Shown here one piece after another: positions 27,146-35,618 of a stretch of DNA of 64,000 nucleotides (position 1 is the first letter of the stretch; every line of letters starts with the position of its first letter). Below the pieces are notes generated by a model. That model was not told the DNA's origin. It made no database searches and saw only the letters and a program-made list of their open reading frames with translations. The position numbers and the translations under genes are program-made. Source of the stretch: Thermococcus sp. (GTDB lineage Archaea; Methanobacteriota_B; Thermococci; Thermococcales; Thermococcaceae); contig NZ_JALVUC010000019.1 of NCBI RefSeq assembly GCF_027023865.1, positions 317,803 to 381,802 of the forward strand, in the 5' to 3' direction.

Positions 27146-28141
27146 ATGCTCGCCGTAAAAGTCCCCAAAGAAGAGGCTGAAATGATCAGAAGGAAGCTCC
27201 TCGAACTCGGAGTCCTAGCTAAGGGATACTACATAAAACGAGAGGAGGATTCCGTCCTTTTCCCTGTTACCGAGCCTGTCGATGGATTTGAGATCGTTGA
27301 AGAAGAGTTCAAGAGAATTGAGAGGAGACCCAACAGCTACCGTGATATCGTTGAAGTCCCGAAAGAGTTTAAGCCGCTCCTGCCGAGTTCCTTTGACATC
27401 ATCGGCGACATCGCGATAGTCGAGCTGCCCGAAGAGCTGATGCCGTACGGAGGGGCCATCGGCGAGGCGATCCTAAAAGTCCACCGCCATATAAAGGCCG
27501 TCTTTGCCAAGGGGGGCAAGGTTTCAGGGCAATACCGCGTTAGAGAGCTTATCCCTCTGGCCGGTGAAAAGAGAACGGAAACTCTCCACCGCGAGAACGG
27601 GATAAGACTGAAACTCGACGTCGCGAGGGTTTACTACACCCCGCGGCTCGCCACGGAGAGGATGAGGGTTTTTGAGAAGACGCGGCCTGGTGAGGTCATC
27701 CTCGACATGTTTGCCGGTGCCGGTCCATACTCAATACTCCTCGCAAGGAAGGCAAAGCTTGTCTTCGCCGTTGATTTAAACCCCTGGGCGATTCGTTATC
27801 TTGAGGAGAACATATGCCTCAACAAAGCCAGCAACGTCATCCCGATCCTCGGCGATGTGAGAAAGATTGCCGGCCGGATCAGGGTCGACCGTGCCATAAT
27901 GAATCTCCCCAAGTTCGCCGACCGCTTTTTAAAGAAGGCAATGCTGAGCGTTAAACACGGCGGGATAATCCACTATTACGGCTTTGGCCCCGAGGGGGGC
28001 CTCTACTCCGAGCACGAAGTGAAGATAAAAGCTATTGCCCGAGAGCTGGGTCTTGCGGTGGAGTTTTTAGACAGAAGAAAGGTCCGCCCTTACGCACCGA
28101 GGCAGTTCAACGTCGCGATAGACTTCAGGGTTTTAGGATGA
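27146..28141 (+). CDS. trm5: tRNA (guanine37-N1)-methyltransferase Trm5
   Basis: The 331-residue SAM-dependent enzyme makes m1G37 next to the anticodon, needed to keep the reading frame and, for tRNA-Phe, for wyosine formation. It has an N-terminal D1-type domain, a central YRVRELIPLAGEKRTETLHR segment, the SAM site VILDMFAGAGPYSILLARKA (about 188-207) and the catalytic MNLPK motif (about 252) followed by FADRFLKKA. NLPK points to the Trm5b group rather than the imG2-making Trm5a. The start is probably leaderless (TTTTTAATCC about 30 bases upstream). Confidence 0.9.
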   Translation: MLAVKVPKEEAEMIRRKLLELGVLAKGYYIKREEDSVLFPVTEPVDGFEIVEEEFKRIERRPNSYRDIVEVPKEFKPLLPSSFDIIGDIAIVELPEELMPYGGAIGEAILKVHRHIKAVFAKGGKVSGQYRVRELIPLAGEKRTETLHRENGIRLKLDVARVYYTPRLATERMRVFEKTRPGEVILDMFAGAGPYSILLARKAKLVFAVDLNPWAIRYLEENICLNKASNVIPILGDVRKIAGRIRVDRAIMNLPKFADRFLKKAMLSVKHGGIIHYYGFGPEGGLYSEHEVKIKAIARELGLAVEFLDRRKVRPYAPRQFNVAIDFRVLG

Positions 28142-28210
28142 GTTGAGTTACAAGAAAGGATAAGAAGGCTGGAGAGACAAAGTACAGCGAATGGGTATTA
28201 AAGGAACCCT

Positions 28211-29722
28211 TTAGATGTTTCCTATCCTCTGGAGAACCATTCCCTCTATTCTTATCGGCTCGGTCCTCCTTGCGAAGACTATGGCTTGGTCGAGCCTCGC
28301 CTCGTTCTCGGCGTGGATTGTGAAGAGCGGGTCACCTTCTTTGACTTTCTCACCGACCTTGACGTAGAGTTCCAGTCCTGCCCCCTTGTCTTCAGGTGCT
28401 CCAGCGGATCTGGCTATTGCAGTTATCGCTCTGTTGTCTATCGCGGTAACGTAACCGCTGGCCTGGGCGATGAATGTGTAGGTCTTGTCGCCCACTGCTA
28501 TGTCCTCGGGTTTTATGCCTGGGTCGCCACCCTGCTCCTCTATGATCTCCTTCATCTTCTCCCAGGCCTTTCCACTCTCCAGGATTTCCTTCGCCATCTT
28601 CTTACCTGCCCCTTCCTGTGCAATACCACCCATCTCCAAGAGAACGCCGGCGAGACCGGTTGCCTTCTCTATGAGGCTTCCGGGGCCGGTTCCCGTCATG
28701 AGGGCTGAGAGTGCCTCCCTAGCCTCGAGGGCTGGACCAACGGTGTGGCCTATCGGCTGGCCGCCGTAAGTTATCGCAACCTCAACATACTGCCCAAGTC
28801 TCTTCCCAAGCTCTATGAAGTCCCTTGCCAGGGTTCTGGCCTGGTCAACGGTCTCAACTTTAACCCCTTTTCCTGTGGGGATGTCTATAAGGACGTACTG
28901 GCTGCCCATTGCGTACTTCTTCGACATTATGCTCGCGAGCATGAGGCCGGTTGGGTCAACACTGAGGGCGCGCTCGGCCTTAATTGTAATGTCATCTGCC
29001 GGGGCGAGGTTCAAAGCGCCACCCCAGACGAGGCATGCGCCGACCTTCTCAACTACCCTCTTGATTTCGTCGAGGGAGAAGCTTACATCCGCGAAGACCT
29101 CAACTACATCGGCAGTACCCGCGGCGCTGGTTATAGCCCTAGAGCTAGTCTTTGGTATGGTGAGACCGGCCGCTGCAACTATGGGTACGACAAGGATGTT
29201 GGTCTTGTTCCCTGGAACACCTCCGATGCTGTGGACATCCATTATCGGCTTCCTGTCGATGTCAAGCATGTCGCCGGTCTCAGCCATGGCTATCGTCAAA
29301 GCGGCTATTTCGTCCATGTCTAGGCCGTTTATCTCAAGGGAGGTGACGAACGAGCTTATCTCTATGTCGCGGAGCTTCCTGTCAACGATGTCCCTGATTA
29401 TGGCTTCTATCTCCACCTTCCGGAGCTTCTCACCATTCATCTTCTTCTTTATGTAGCGGACGCTCTCAGGGGTTCCAGTGGGGAACACCGAAACAACTTC
29501 ACCCTCAGAGAAGTTGTGGAGCTGGAGTATGTCCCTGCCTATTCCAATGGTGCCACCTTCAACGAGGTTGCTTATGATAACACTCCCATAAACCGTTTTC
29601 TTTCCCGCCTCTATTCTAACAAGGTCATCAGGGTGTAACTTCACTGCCTTGGCTTCTTTTTCATTTATGAACACGGAATACCTGCCGCTGTACATGTCCA
29701 TTATCTTGACCTTGGCCTTCAT
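28211..29722 (-). CDS. deoA: AMP phosphorylase (thymidine phosphorylase family)
   Basis: The 503-residue enzyme converts AMP (or CMP, UMP) and phosphate to ribose 1,5-bisphosphate and base, the first step of the archaeal route that feeds ribulose 1,5-bisphosphate to Rubisco. An N-terminal extension (about 85 residues) distinguishes it from bacterial thymidine phosphorylase. Core motifs: [20 protein letters not shown] (about 164-183), [17 protein letters not shown] (phosphate/nucleoside site) and [32 protein letters not shown] precedes the ATG and TATAATA (about 29753) is the TATA box. Confidence 0.95.
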   Translation of the reverse strand: MKAKVKIMDMYSGRYSVFINEKEAKAVKLHPDDLVRIEAGKKTVYGSVIISNLVEGGTIGIGRDILQLHNFSEGEVVSVFPTGTPESVRYIKKKMNGEKLRKVEIEAIIRDIVDRKLRDIEISSFVTSLEINGLDMDEIAALTIAMAETGDMLDIDRKPIMDVHSIGGVPGNKTNILVVPIVAAAGLTIPKTSSRAITSAAGTADVVEVFADVSFSLDEIKRVVEKVGACLVWGGALNLAPADDITIKAERALSVDPTGLMLASIMSKKYAMGSQYVLIDIPTGKGVKVETVDQARTLARDFIELGKRLGQYVEVAITYGGQPIGHTVGPALEAREALSALMTGTGPGSLIEKATGLAGVLLEMGGIAQEGAGKKMAKEILESGKAWEKMKEIIEEQGGDPGIKPEDIAVGDKTYTFIAQASGYVTAIDNRAITAIARSAGAPEDKGAGLELYVKVGEKVKEGDPLFTIHAENEARLDQAIVFARRTEPIRIEGMVLQRIGNI

Positions 29723-29855
29723 TCGTATCCCTCCGGTGCTCTTGTGTAGTTTGTATTATAGATTGGAGGGATACTTAAACTTTTTCAACCTATAGTTTTG
29801 AAAAAGACGGTTTCAAAAAAAGAACTGTTAATGGGGCGCTGTTAATGGTTATCCA

Positions 29856-30098
29856 CTAATTCCCAATCGGGGCGAAGGCGCCCTCAACTGGTTTCCAATT
29901 GAAACCCCCTGTACGAAGAAGGACCTTTGCCACACTCCCTGCGACTTCTTTTATCGCTGGAGGAAGAAGCACATCCCCCATTGTATAGTACCTGATGACT
30001 TCCTCGAGGGGCGCGCTGAAGAGCCTTCCATTAAAGACGTAGATGGTGTTCTCGGAGATCTCGACTATCCTGTTTGAATAGCCGAGCCGGAGCACCAT
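29856..30098 (-). CDS. Small conserved protein of unknown function
   Basis: An 80-residue protein beginning MVLRLGYSNRIVEISENTIY and rich in strands at the N-terminus, with a helical PPAIKEVAGSVAKVLLR stretch in the second half. The ATG at 30098 has GGGGGTGGGCGCG before it; an upstream ATG (30107) is within that site. No membrane segment and no known motif. It lies between the AMP phosphorylase and MinD groups on the same strand, without clear linkage. Confidence 0.6.
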   Translation of the reverse strand: MVLRLGYSNRIVEISENTIYVFNGRLFSAPLEEVIRYYTMGDVLLPPAIKEVAGSVAKVLLRTGGFNWKPVEGAFAPIGN

Positions 30099-30191
30099 CG
30101 CGCCCACCCCCTTAGGGGTATGAAAAACGGATTTTTAAGAGTTACTAGCCCGGAGGATTCAGTAACAAAAGGAGTGAAAGGGGGACACACT

Positions 30192-30440
30192 TCAGAGGTT
30201 CTTGACTTCCTCGTCTATGGACTCCTCAAGGGTCTTTTCCCACTCCTCAACGTCGAAGTCAACAAGCTCGCTCTCGAGATCCTCCTTAAGGGTACCGACA
30301 CGCCTCTTGAGGGCACTCTTGGTTTCCTCGTCGTAGACGACGTAGTACGGGTTGTTCTTCGCGGATATGTAGAGCATCAGGAGAACTATGACGAGGATGA
30401 GGAGGATGATGATAACCCCGTACAGGATGACGTCTGTCAT
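30192..30440 (-). CDS. Small single-span membrane protein coupled to MinD
   Basis: An 82-residue protein with one N-terminal membrane helix (VILYGVIIILLILVIVLLML), then a tyrosine-containing linker (NNPYYVVYDEETK) and a charged helix (LKEDLESELVDFDVEEWEKT). Its ATG shares one base with the MinD stop codon, so the two are translationally coupled. It may be a membrane partner or regulator of the MinD ATPase; that is inference from the coupling. No homologue is recognised. Confidence 0.65.
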   Translation of the reverse strand: MTDVILYGVIIILLILVIVLLMLYISAKNNPYYVVYDEETKSALKRRVGTLKEDLESELVDFDVEEWEKTLEESIDEEVKNL

Positions 30441-31219
30441 CACTTCTTCCCCCCAAAGAGAGCTTTGAAGACCCTTTTGATCGGGCTTTCCGGCTCGGGA
30501 GCCTGCCACTTGATGCCAGCAAGCTTTGCTGCGAGCTGTTTTATGGCTATAGCTGCTGGACTAGTGGGGTTCTTAATGACGAGGGGCACACCGTATGCCG
30601 AAGCGCGTTTGACCTCCGGATCCTCCGGAATCATGGACAGAACTGGAACCTCGAGGATGGCCTCGATCTCCTCCTGTGTGAGTTCCGTCTTCTCGTTGGT
30701 AACCCTGTTGAGGACGGCACCGAGCGGGAGCGTTCCGAGCTTCTCTGCTATGAGCTTGGTCTTGAGGGAATCAGTGATGGCCGATATCTCCGGGTTGGTG
30801 ACGATGATAAGCTCTTTACCGATGAGAAGCGCCGTAACCGAGGTAAGTTCAAGTCCTGCAGGAGCGTCGATGAGGATGAAGTCAGCCATCTGGCTTATCT
30901 CCCTCATAAGCTCCCTGAGCCTCTCAGGTTTTCCCTTCTTTATCTTCTCCAAGCTGAGCCCTCCCGGGATTACCTTGACCCCAGCTGGGCCCTCATATAT
31001 GGCGTCCTTGAGGTCTGCTTCCCTGGCCAGCACATCGTGCAGGGTTATTGGAATATCCTCCATGCCGAGAACGAGGCTCAGGTTGGCCATCGTTATATCG
31101 GCATCCAAGAGGAGGACTTCCTTTTTAAACTGAGCCAGGGCAACACCGAGATTTGCAACCGTCGTTGTTTTACCAGTTCCACCCTTTCCCGATGCAAAAA
31201 CAATCGAACGGCCCTCCAA
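30440..31219 (-). CDS. minD: MinD/ParA-type ATPase
   Basis: A 259-residue deviant-Walker ATPase: FASGKGGTGKTTTVANLGVA (about 7-26) with both lysines, switch I LLLDADITMANLSLVLG, and FILIDAPAGLELTSVTALLI (Walker B, DAPAG). The last residues, SPIKRVFKALFGGKK, form a short amphipathic basic helix like the MinD membrane-targeting sequence. GGAGGTG stands six bases before TTG 31219, which is preferred over the GTG at 31228. Archaeal MinD homologues place cellular machines, but the client here is unknown; the small membrane protein behind it is a candidate. Confidence 0.86.
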   Translation of the reverse strand: MEGRSIVFASGKGGTGKTTTVANLGVALAQFKKEVLLLDADITMANLSLVLGMEDIPITLHDVLAREADLKDAIYEGPAGVKVIPGGLSLEKIKKGKPERLRELMREISQMADFILIDAPAGLELTSVTALLIGKELIIVTNPEISAITDSLKTKLIAEKLGTLPLGAVLNRVTNEKTELTQEEIEAILEVPVLSMIPEDPEVKRASAYGVPLVIKNPTSPAAIAIKQLAAKLAGIKWQAPEPESPIKRVFKALFGGKK

Positions 31220-31387
31220 AGCTAACACCTCCGGAATGAACAGTACGCCCTCAATTTAACATCCAAGATTTGTCCTTTGCAGTCAATAGCTATGGGTATA
31301 ATGCTTTTATTCTTTGCGGTTAACAATGTACATTGGGAGATTTTTAAAAAATTGGTCAAAGGGGCCATAGAAAAAGAAAGCGCTCTT

Positions 31388-32212
31388 TTACTCCTCTTTC
31401 GTTTCTTTTTCTTCCTTTTCATCTCCCGTGCTGAGCTTCTTTACGGCTTCGGCCGCCTCGTTCATGCTCTTGAAGAGCTTAAGCATCTCCATCGGGAGGG
31501 GTAGGATGATGACGTTGCTCTTATCGCCTGCCACATCGCTTATGGTCTGGAGTGTCCTGAGCTGGAGTGCCATCGGGTGTTGGGACACTATCTCAGCGGC
31601 ATCGCGGAGCTTTTCAGCGGCCTGCCTCTCGGCTTCGGCCAGGAGAATCCTTGCACGCCTCTCCCTTTCAGCCTCAGCCTGCTTTGCCATTGCCTTCTGC
31701 ATTCCGCTTGGGAGCTCGACGTCCTTTATTTCTACCGTTGAAACTTTTATTCCCCAAGGATCGGTTGCCTCATCGATTATCTTCTGGAGCTGGAGGTTAA
31801 GCTTCTCCCTCTCGCTCAGCAGTTCGTCCAGATGTGCCTGACCTATGACGCTCCTCAGCGTTGTCTGCGCTATCTGGCTCGTGGCCATTATGTAATTGCT
31901 GACCTGGGTAACCGCCTTGACAGGGTCTATGACGCGGAAGTAAACGACTGCATTGACCCTAACAGGAACGTTGTCCTTGGTTATCGTCTCCTGAACCGGG
32001 ACGTCGAGAACCCTAGTACGAAGGTCAACTATCACCGCCTTTTCGAATATTGGGAGTATGAAGAACAGTCCTGGGCCCCTCGCGCCAACGACCCTTCCGA
32101 GGCGGAAGATAACCGCCCTCTCATACTCCTTCACTATCTTTATGGCGCTGGCCAGTATTATCAACACAAAAAGCAAAACGATGCCCCACACAATCGTTCC
32201 AACACCAGTCAC
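31388..32212 (-). CDS. Slipin/stomatin (SPFH) membrane protein
   Basis: The 274-residue protein has an N-terminal membrane helix (VWGIVLLFVLIILASAIKIV), the SPFH/PHB domain (VKEYERAVIFRLGRVVGARGPGL..., RTRVLDVPVQETITKDNVPV) and a long coiled coil (MAKQAEAERERRARILLAEA). The charged C-terminus is rich in E and K. In Pyrococcus horikoshii the orthologue (PH1511) is cleaved by the NfeD-type protease PH1510 encoded just upstream, and the same pair is present here. GTG 32212 is chosen because GGAGGTGA stands five bases before it, at the end of the protease gene. Confidence 0.92.
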   Translation of the reverse strand: MTGVGTIVWGIVLLFVLIILASAIKIVKEYERAVIFRLGRVVGARGPGLFFILPIFEKAVIVDLRTRVLDVPVQETITKDNVPVRVNAVVYFRVIDPVKAVTQVSNYIMATSQIAQTTLRSVIGQAHLDELLSEREKLNLQLQKIIDEATDPWGIKVSTVEIKDVELPSGMQKAMAKQAEAERERRARILLAEAERQAAEKLRDAAEIVSQHPMALQLRTLQTISDVAGDKSNVIILPLPMEMLKLFKSMNEAAEAVKKLSTGDEKEEKETKEE

Positions 32213-32213
32213 C

Positions 32214-33557
32214 TCAATCACCTCCACCAACATGTTCAACGGTAAGCATAAGGCCGTTCACCTCAACAACCTTCACCTCCTCCCCGACGCGGATGACGCG
32301 CCCGTCCCGGCTCCTTGCCTTCCAAAGCTCGCCGTGGAGTTTTATAATGCCCTCCGGGTCGAGGTCCTCAACCACTCTCCCGACTTCTCCGATTAGCTCC
32401 TCCTTTCCAGCTTCAGGCCTCCTGCGGTGAGCTTTGACAACGGCCGCAGCCCCGAAGAGGAAAAACAGCCCAAGGAGAATTGCCATGACGACTATCGCTA
32501 TCCTGAGGAGGTGGTAGGTATTCTCACTCACGAGGTACACACCCCCACTGTTTCCAAAGAGCATTATACCTCCAAGAAGGAAAGTAATGGTTCCAGCAAT
32601 GGCGAAGAGACCGAAGGTCGGTGTGAAGGCCTCTGCTATGAAGAATATCATGGCCAAGACTATGAGGAGCAATCCCGCACTGTTGTAGCCGAAGTAGCCG
32701 AGGCCTATCAAACCAAGCACAAGAAGTATTGCCCCAATGGTTTCTGGAACGTGCCAGCCGGGAGTTAGGAAACCGAAGATCAGCCCGATAATGCCCACAT
32801 TGAGGAGAACGTAGGCTATTGAGGGGTTTGTTATGAAGTTCACCAGTTCGTCCGTTATAGAGGGTCCCAAGGTGATGACCTTTGCATTGGTGAAGTTGAA
32901 GGTGACATAACCCCTGTCTCCCACGGGAATTTTCGTCCTCATACCGTTGGCCTTCTGAAGGAGGTTTGGAACATCGTTGGCGATGACCTCTATAACGTGG
33001 GCCTTGAGCGCCTCCTCGGGGGTCAGGCTGAGGTCTTCCTGTATGAACTCAACGGCCGCAGTCTGGTTTCTGCCGCTCTCCTGTGCAAGGGAGCGCATAT
33101 AGGCGGTGTAAAAGTTTCTTATCTTCTCTGGAGCCTTTATTATGCTACCGTTGTTGGCGTAGCCCAGTATCGGCTCACATGCTCCGATGCTCGTTCCCGG
33201 GGCCATCGCTATGAGATGAGAGCCCATAGCAATATACGTCCCGGCGGAGGCCGCTATTGCACCCCGGGGGGCCACGTAGATTATCACCGGAACCGTGGAG
33301 TTCTGTATCTCCGAGACTATCTTCATCATGGCATCCCCGAGACCACCGGGAGTGTTGAACTCAATTATAAGGGCCTCGGCCCGGTTCCTCTCGGCGATGT
33401 TTATGTAGCGGGCGAATTGGTCCACCGTGTAGTCGGTTATGGTTCCACTTATCTTGGCAACGTAGACGACGTGACCGTTCTGAGCCGCGGAGAGGAGGGG
33501 AGCTAACCCAATCACCAGGAGAAAAATAAAGGCAAAGAAAACAGGTTTCAGTCTCAT
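32214..33557 (-). CDS. NfeD/ClpP-class membrane serine protease
   Basis: The 447-residue protein has a signal helix (about 5-24), a ClpP-like serine/lysine protease domain with Ser104 in AIAASAGTYIAMG and Lys145 in APEKIRNF (counterparts of Ser97/Lys138 in PH1510), GPSITDELVNFITNPS, four or five membrane helices, and a C-terminal soluble OB (NfeD) domain with GEVGRVVEDLDPEGIIKLHG. It is predicted to cut the hydrophobic end of the slipin encoded next. ATG 33557 follows GGCGGTGGGG. The domain order equals the full-length PH1510. Confidence 0.93.
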   Translation of the reverse strand: MRLKPVFFAFIFLLVIGLAPLLSAAQNGHVVYVAKISGTITDYTVDQFARYINIAERNRAEALIIEFNTPGGLGDAMMKIVSEIQNSTVPVIIYVAPRGAIAASAGTYIAMGSHLIAMAPGTSIGACEPILGYANNGSIIKAPEKIRNFYTAYMRSLAQESGRNQTAAVEFIQEDLSLTPEEALKAHVIEVIANDVPNLLQKANGMRTKIPVGDRGYVTFNFTNAKVITLGPSITDELVNFITNPSIAYVLLNVGIIGLIFGFLTPGWHVPETIGAILLVLGLIGLGYFGYNSAGLLLIVLAMIFFIAEAFTPTFGLFAIAGTITFLLGGIMLFGNSGGVYLVSENTYHLLRIAIVVMAILLGLFFLFGAAAVVKAHRRRPEAGKEELIGEVGRVVEDLDPEGIIKLHGELWKARSRDGRVIRVGEEVKVVEVNGLMLTVEHVGGGD

Positions 33558-33646
33558 CCCCACCGCCGTTGATAATACCACTCCATGGTTTAAATCTTTT
33601 GCCGTCCCCAAAAGGGATTTATAGGAGCACCTTCAGATATTGGAAT

Positions 33647-33964
33647 ATGGAACTCAAAACCCTGACAAAACTCTATCGTGTCTCACACGGGTCAGAAAAA
33701 GCGAGGATAGCATGGAAACTCATCAAGGAGGCGGCTAAACATTCAAACCATGAGCCATACTGGGATTTCCTTAAAGAGGCCTTTGGCGTAAAGATGGAGG
33801 AGGTTAAGGATGCCCTCCGCTTCCTTGAGGAAATGGGAGAGCTTCAGGTAAAGCGATCCGTCGACGGAAAGAGGCTCTACGTCTCGACCCTAAAGGATAT
33901 AAGGGAGAACCCCGTTAGGCTCGACCGATGGCTGTCGATATCGAGAAAACCTCAGGAGAGATGA
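33647..33964 (+). CDS. Small winged-helix-like protein
   Basis: A 105-residue helical protein with two segments that look like a winged helix (ARIAWKLIKEAAKHSNHEPY, then EVKDALRFLEEMGELQVKRS followed by a DGKRLYVS wing). It has no effector domain. TTTATAGG (about 33617) lies near 28 bases before the ATG, so it is probably leaderless. Its stop overlaps the glycosylase start (ATGA), so it opens a four-gene operon and may regulate or serve it. Confidence 0.65.
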   Translation: MELKTLTKLYRVSHGSEKARIAWKLIKEAAKHSNHEPYWDFLKEAFGVKMEEVKDALRFLEEMGELQVKRSVDGKRLYVSTLKDIRENPVRLDRWLSISRKPQER

Positions 33965-34755
33965 TACGCAACGGCACCTGGAGGTTCGAAAACGGCATAT
34001 TCTACCAGGCCTTTAGGAACGGTGTTGCCGGTTACAACGGAGAGAACTTCTTCTTTCCGAATTCGTGGTCAAGGCAGGAGAAGAAAGAGGCTAGGGAGAA
34101 TCTTACCTTCATCCTTGGCCTCGACACGGATCTGGATTCGTTCTACGCGGAGATAAGCGACTCACCATTCGCCTTTCTCATTGACGAGTTCTACGGCCTC
34201 ACAGTGTCAGCCTCGCCAAGTCCCTATCAAGCCCTCATTGAGGTAATAGCCCAGCAGCAGGTTAACTTCGACTTTGCCCAGAGGACGATTGCGAACCTCG
34301 TGAGGCTCGCCGGAAAGCAGGTCGGCGACATCTACGCCTTCCCGACCCCTGAAGAAGTGGCTGGACTGGACGATGGAGAGCTGAAGGTGGCAAAACTCGG
34401 CTATCGGGCGACTTATGTAAAGAGCCTCACCACGCTTTACCTTGCTGGAAAGCTCGACCTCGACTTGTGGGAATGGGGTGTTAAAGAGTCCGTAAAGTAC
34501 CTGACCACGTTTCGCGGTATTGGAAAGTGGACGGCGGAGCTGTTTTTGGCCTACGGCCTAAGGAAGAACGTCTATCCCGCCGGAGACCTCGGACTGAGGC
34601 GTGGAATAGCGAAGATTTTCGGGAAGAGCGTGAAAGAGGTAAAGGAGAGGGATGTGCGAGAGATAATTGAGCCGTACGGGAAGTGGAAGGGCCTGTTAGC
34701 CTTTTATGTGACCTGCTACGATAGGAAGACCGAACTGGAGAGGAGGAAAAGATGA
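33961..34755 (+). CDS. HhH-GPD DNA glycosylase (AlkA-like)
   Basis: A 264-residue DNA glycosylase of the AlkA/3-methyladenine type. It has a beta N-terminal domain (TWRFENGIFYQAFRNGVAGY), then the helical core (ASPSPYQALIEVIAQQQVNF), the helix-hairpin-helix LTTFRGIGKWTAELFLAYG (about 180-198) and VYPAGDLGLRRG with the catalytic Asp. It excises alkylated or other damaged bases. ATG 33961 overlaps the previous stop and has AGGAGAG before it. The gene is coupled to the next coiled-coil gene by ATGA at 34752. Confidence 0.88.
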   Translation: MIRNGTWRFENGIFYQAFRNGVAGYNGENFFFPNSWSRQEKKEARENLTFILGLDTDLDSFYAEISDSPFAFLIDEFYGLTVSASPSPYQALIEVIAQQQVNFDFAQRTIANLVRLAGKQVGDIYAFPTPEEVAGLDDGELKVAKLGYRATYVKSLTTLYLAGKLDLDLWEWGVKESVKYLTTFRGIGKWTAELFLAYGLRKNVYPAGDLGLRRGIAKIFGKSVKEVKERDVREIIEPYGKWKGLLAFYVTCYDRKTELERRKR

Positions 34756-35087
34756 GTGAGACCACTGAGATTAAGCTCCCCAAGGAGCACTTTAAAGCCC
34801 TCAAAGGCCAGGACGTAACCGAGCTCCTCAGGAAAAGCCTCCCAAAAGTTGAGGAAACCCTCATTGCCGAGCGGGAGGAGTTCCTTAGAGAGAAAATCAA
34901 AAGGCTGGAGGAAAAGCTCCGCGGGATGGAGGAAGAAATCGATGAGCTTAGGGAGTTCTATGAGAAAGCACTAAGGGACAAGGAGTTCATGATGACGGAG
35001 CGCGACCGTCTCAAAAAGGAGAACGCAGAGCTGAAGACGGAGTTCGAGGAGAAGAGACGTGAACTGGAGAAAGTTCATGGAGCGTGA
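34752..35087 (+). CDS. Coiled-coil protein in the glycosylase operon
   Basis: A 111-residue protein, almost entirely charged coiled coil after the first 35 residues (REKIKRLEEKLRGMEEEIDE and KENAELKTEFEEKRRELEKV). The start MSETTEIKLPKEHFKALKGQ contains a short strand. It overlaps the glycosylase (ATGA) and the next gene. Two coiled-coil proteins coupled to a DNA glycosylase suggests a complex, but the function is unknown. Confidence 0.7.
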   Translation: MSETTEIKLPKEHFKALKGQDVTELLRKSLPKVEETLIAEREEFLREKIKRLEEKLRGMEEEIDELREFYEKALRDKEFMMTERDRLKKENAELKTEFEEKRRELEKVHGA

Positions 35088-35092
35088 ACGGG

Positions 35093-35491
35093 ATGAAGCT
35101 CATCATCAAGCCAGAAAAGGGCTTTGGGAGGATTGAAGTTGAGCTGGATTCAGAACTCGCTGGGGAGATAAACCGACTGAGCGAGAGATACGGTGTCCCA
35201 GTCGAGAGGGTAATTGAGATAACCCTCACAGGGGAGTTTAAAGAACCTCTGAGAGACCTTGATGAGCTGGAAGAAAAAGCCAGAGAGCTTGAAAAACGTG
35301 TGTGGGAGCTTGAAGGGGAGTATGCCCCGCTCCGCTTCAAGGCTTACGGGTTGAGCGAGGACAACAAAGTTCTGGCGATAGAGCTGTCCGGGTTAGTGGC
35401 GGAGAACAGCCAGCTCCGGCGGTTTTTGAGGCTCAAACTGGAGAGGGACCTTGAGCTGAGAAAGCTTATATCCTATTATCTGCAAGGCTAA
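35093..35491 (+). CDS. RHH-like plus coiled-coil protein in the glycosylase operon
   Basis: A 132-residue protein beginning with a probable ribbon-helix-helix (FGRIEVELDSELAGEINRLS then VPVERVIEITLTGEF) followed by a coiled coil (LDELEEKARELEKRVWELEG) and another helical stretch (LRRFLRLKLERDLELRKLIS). A GTG (35084) overlapping the previous stop and the ATG at 35093 are both possible starts. DNA binding is inferred from the RHH pattern only. It could be a structural partner of the preceding coiled-coil protein. Confidence 0.65.
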   Translation: MKLIIKPEKGFGRIEVELDSELAGEINRLSERYGVPVERVIEITLTGEFKEPLRDLDELEEKARELEKRVWELEGEYAPLRFKAYGLSEDNKVLAIELSGLVAENSQLRRFLRLKLERDLELRKLISYYLQG

Positions 35492-35497
35492 ACCGCG

Positions 35498-35545
35498 GAT
35501 GATGATAGCGAATTGCGCGGATTTATGAAGAGCAACGCTACCTGA
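35498..35545 (+). ncRNA. Candidate C/D box sRNA 1
   Basis: In order: C box ATGATGA (35499-35505), a 12-base guide TAGCGAATTGCG, D'-like CGGA (35518-35521), three bases, C' ATGAAGA (35525-35531), a 10-base guide and D box CTGA (35542-35545). Box order and spacing fit archaeal 2'-O-methylation guide RNAs of about 50-60 nt. No terminal stem is clear, and D' departs from CTGA. It begins just behind the RHH/coiled-coil gene. Target not identified. Confidence 0.5.
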
Positions 35546-35562
35546 CGCCACCCTGGACGGGC

Positions 35563-35618
35563 TATGAGGAATCCAAGACGGGCTGAGCAGGAGCGATGAC
35601 GTGCCCTATGAGCGCCGA
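35563..35618 (+). ncRNA. Candidate C/D box sRNA 2
   Basis: C box ATGAGGA (35564-35570, one mismatch), a 12-base guide ATCCAAGACGGG, a perfect D' CTGA (35583-35586), then C' GCGATGA (35593-35599, one mismatch) and a weak D (CCGA, 35615-35618). The guide pairs by nine bases with CCCGUCUUG, which I recall as part of a conserved large-subunit rRNA segment. The 3' end overlaps the end of nob1 on the opposite strand. Confidence 0.42.

Noticed and set aside
28745-29456. Two long plus-strand frames over the AMP phosphorylase gene
   Set aside because: They are shadows of a strongly conserved gene on the other strand and have unlikely composition.
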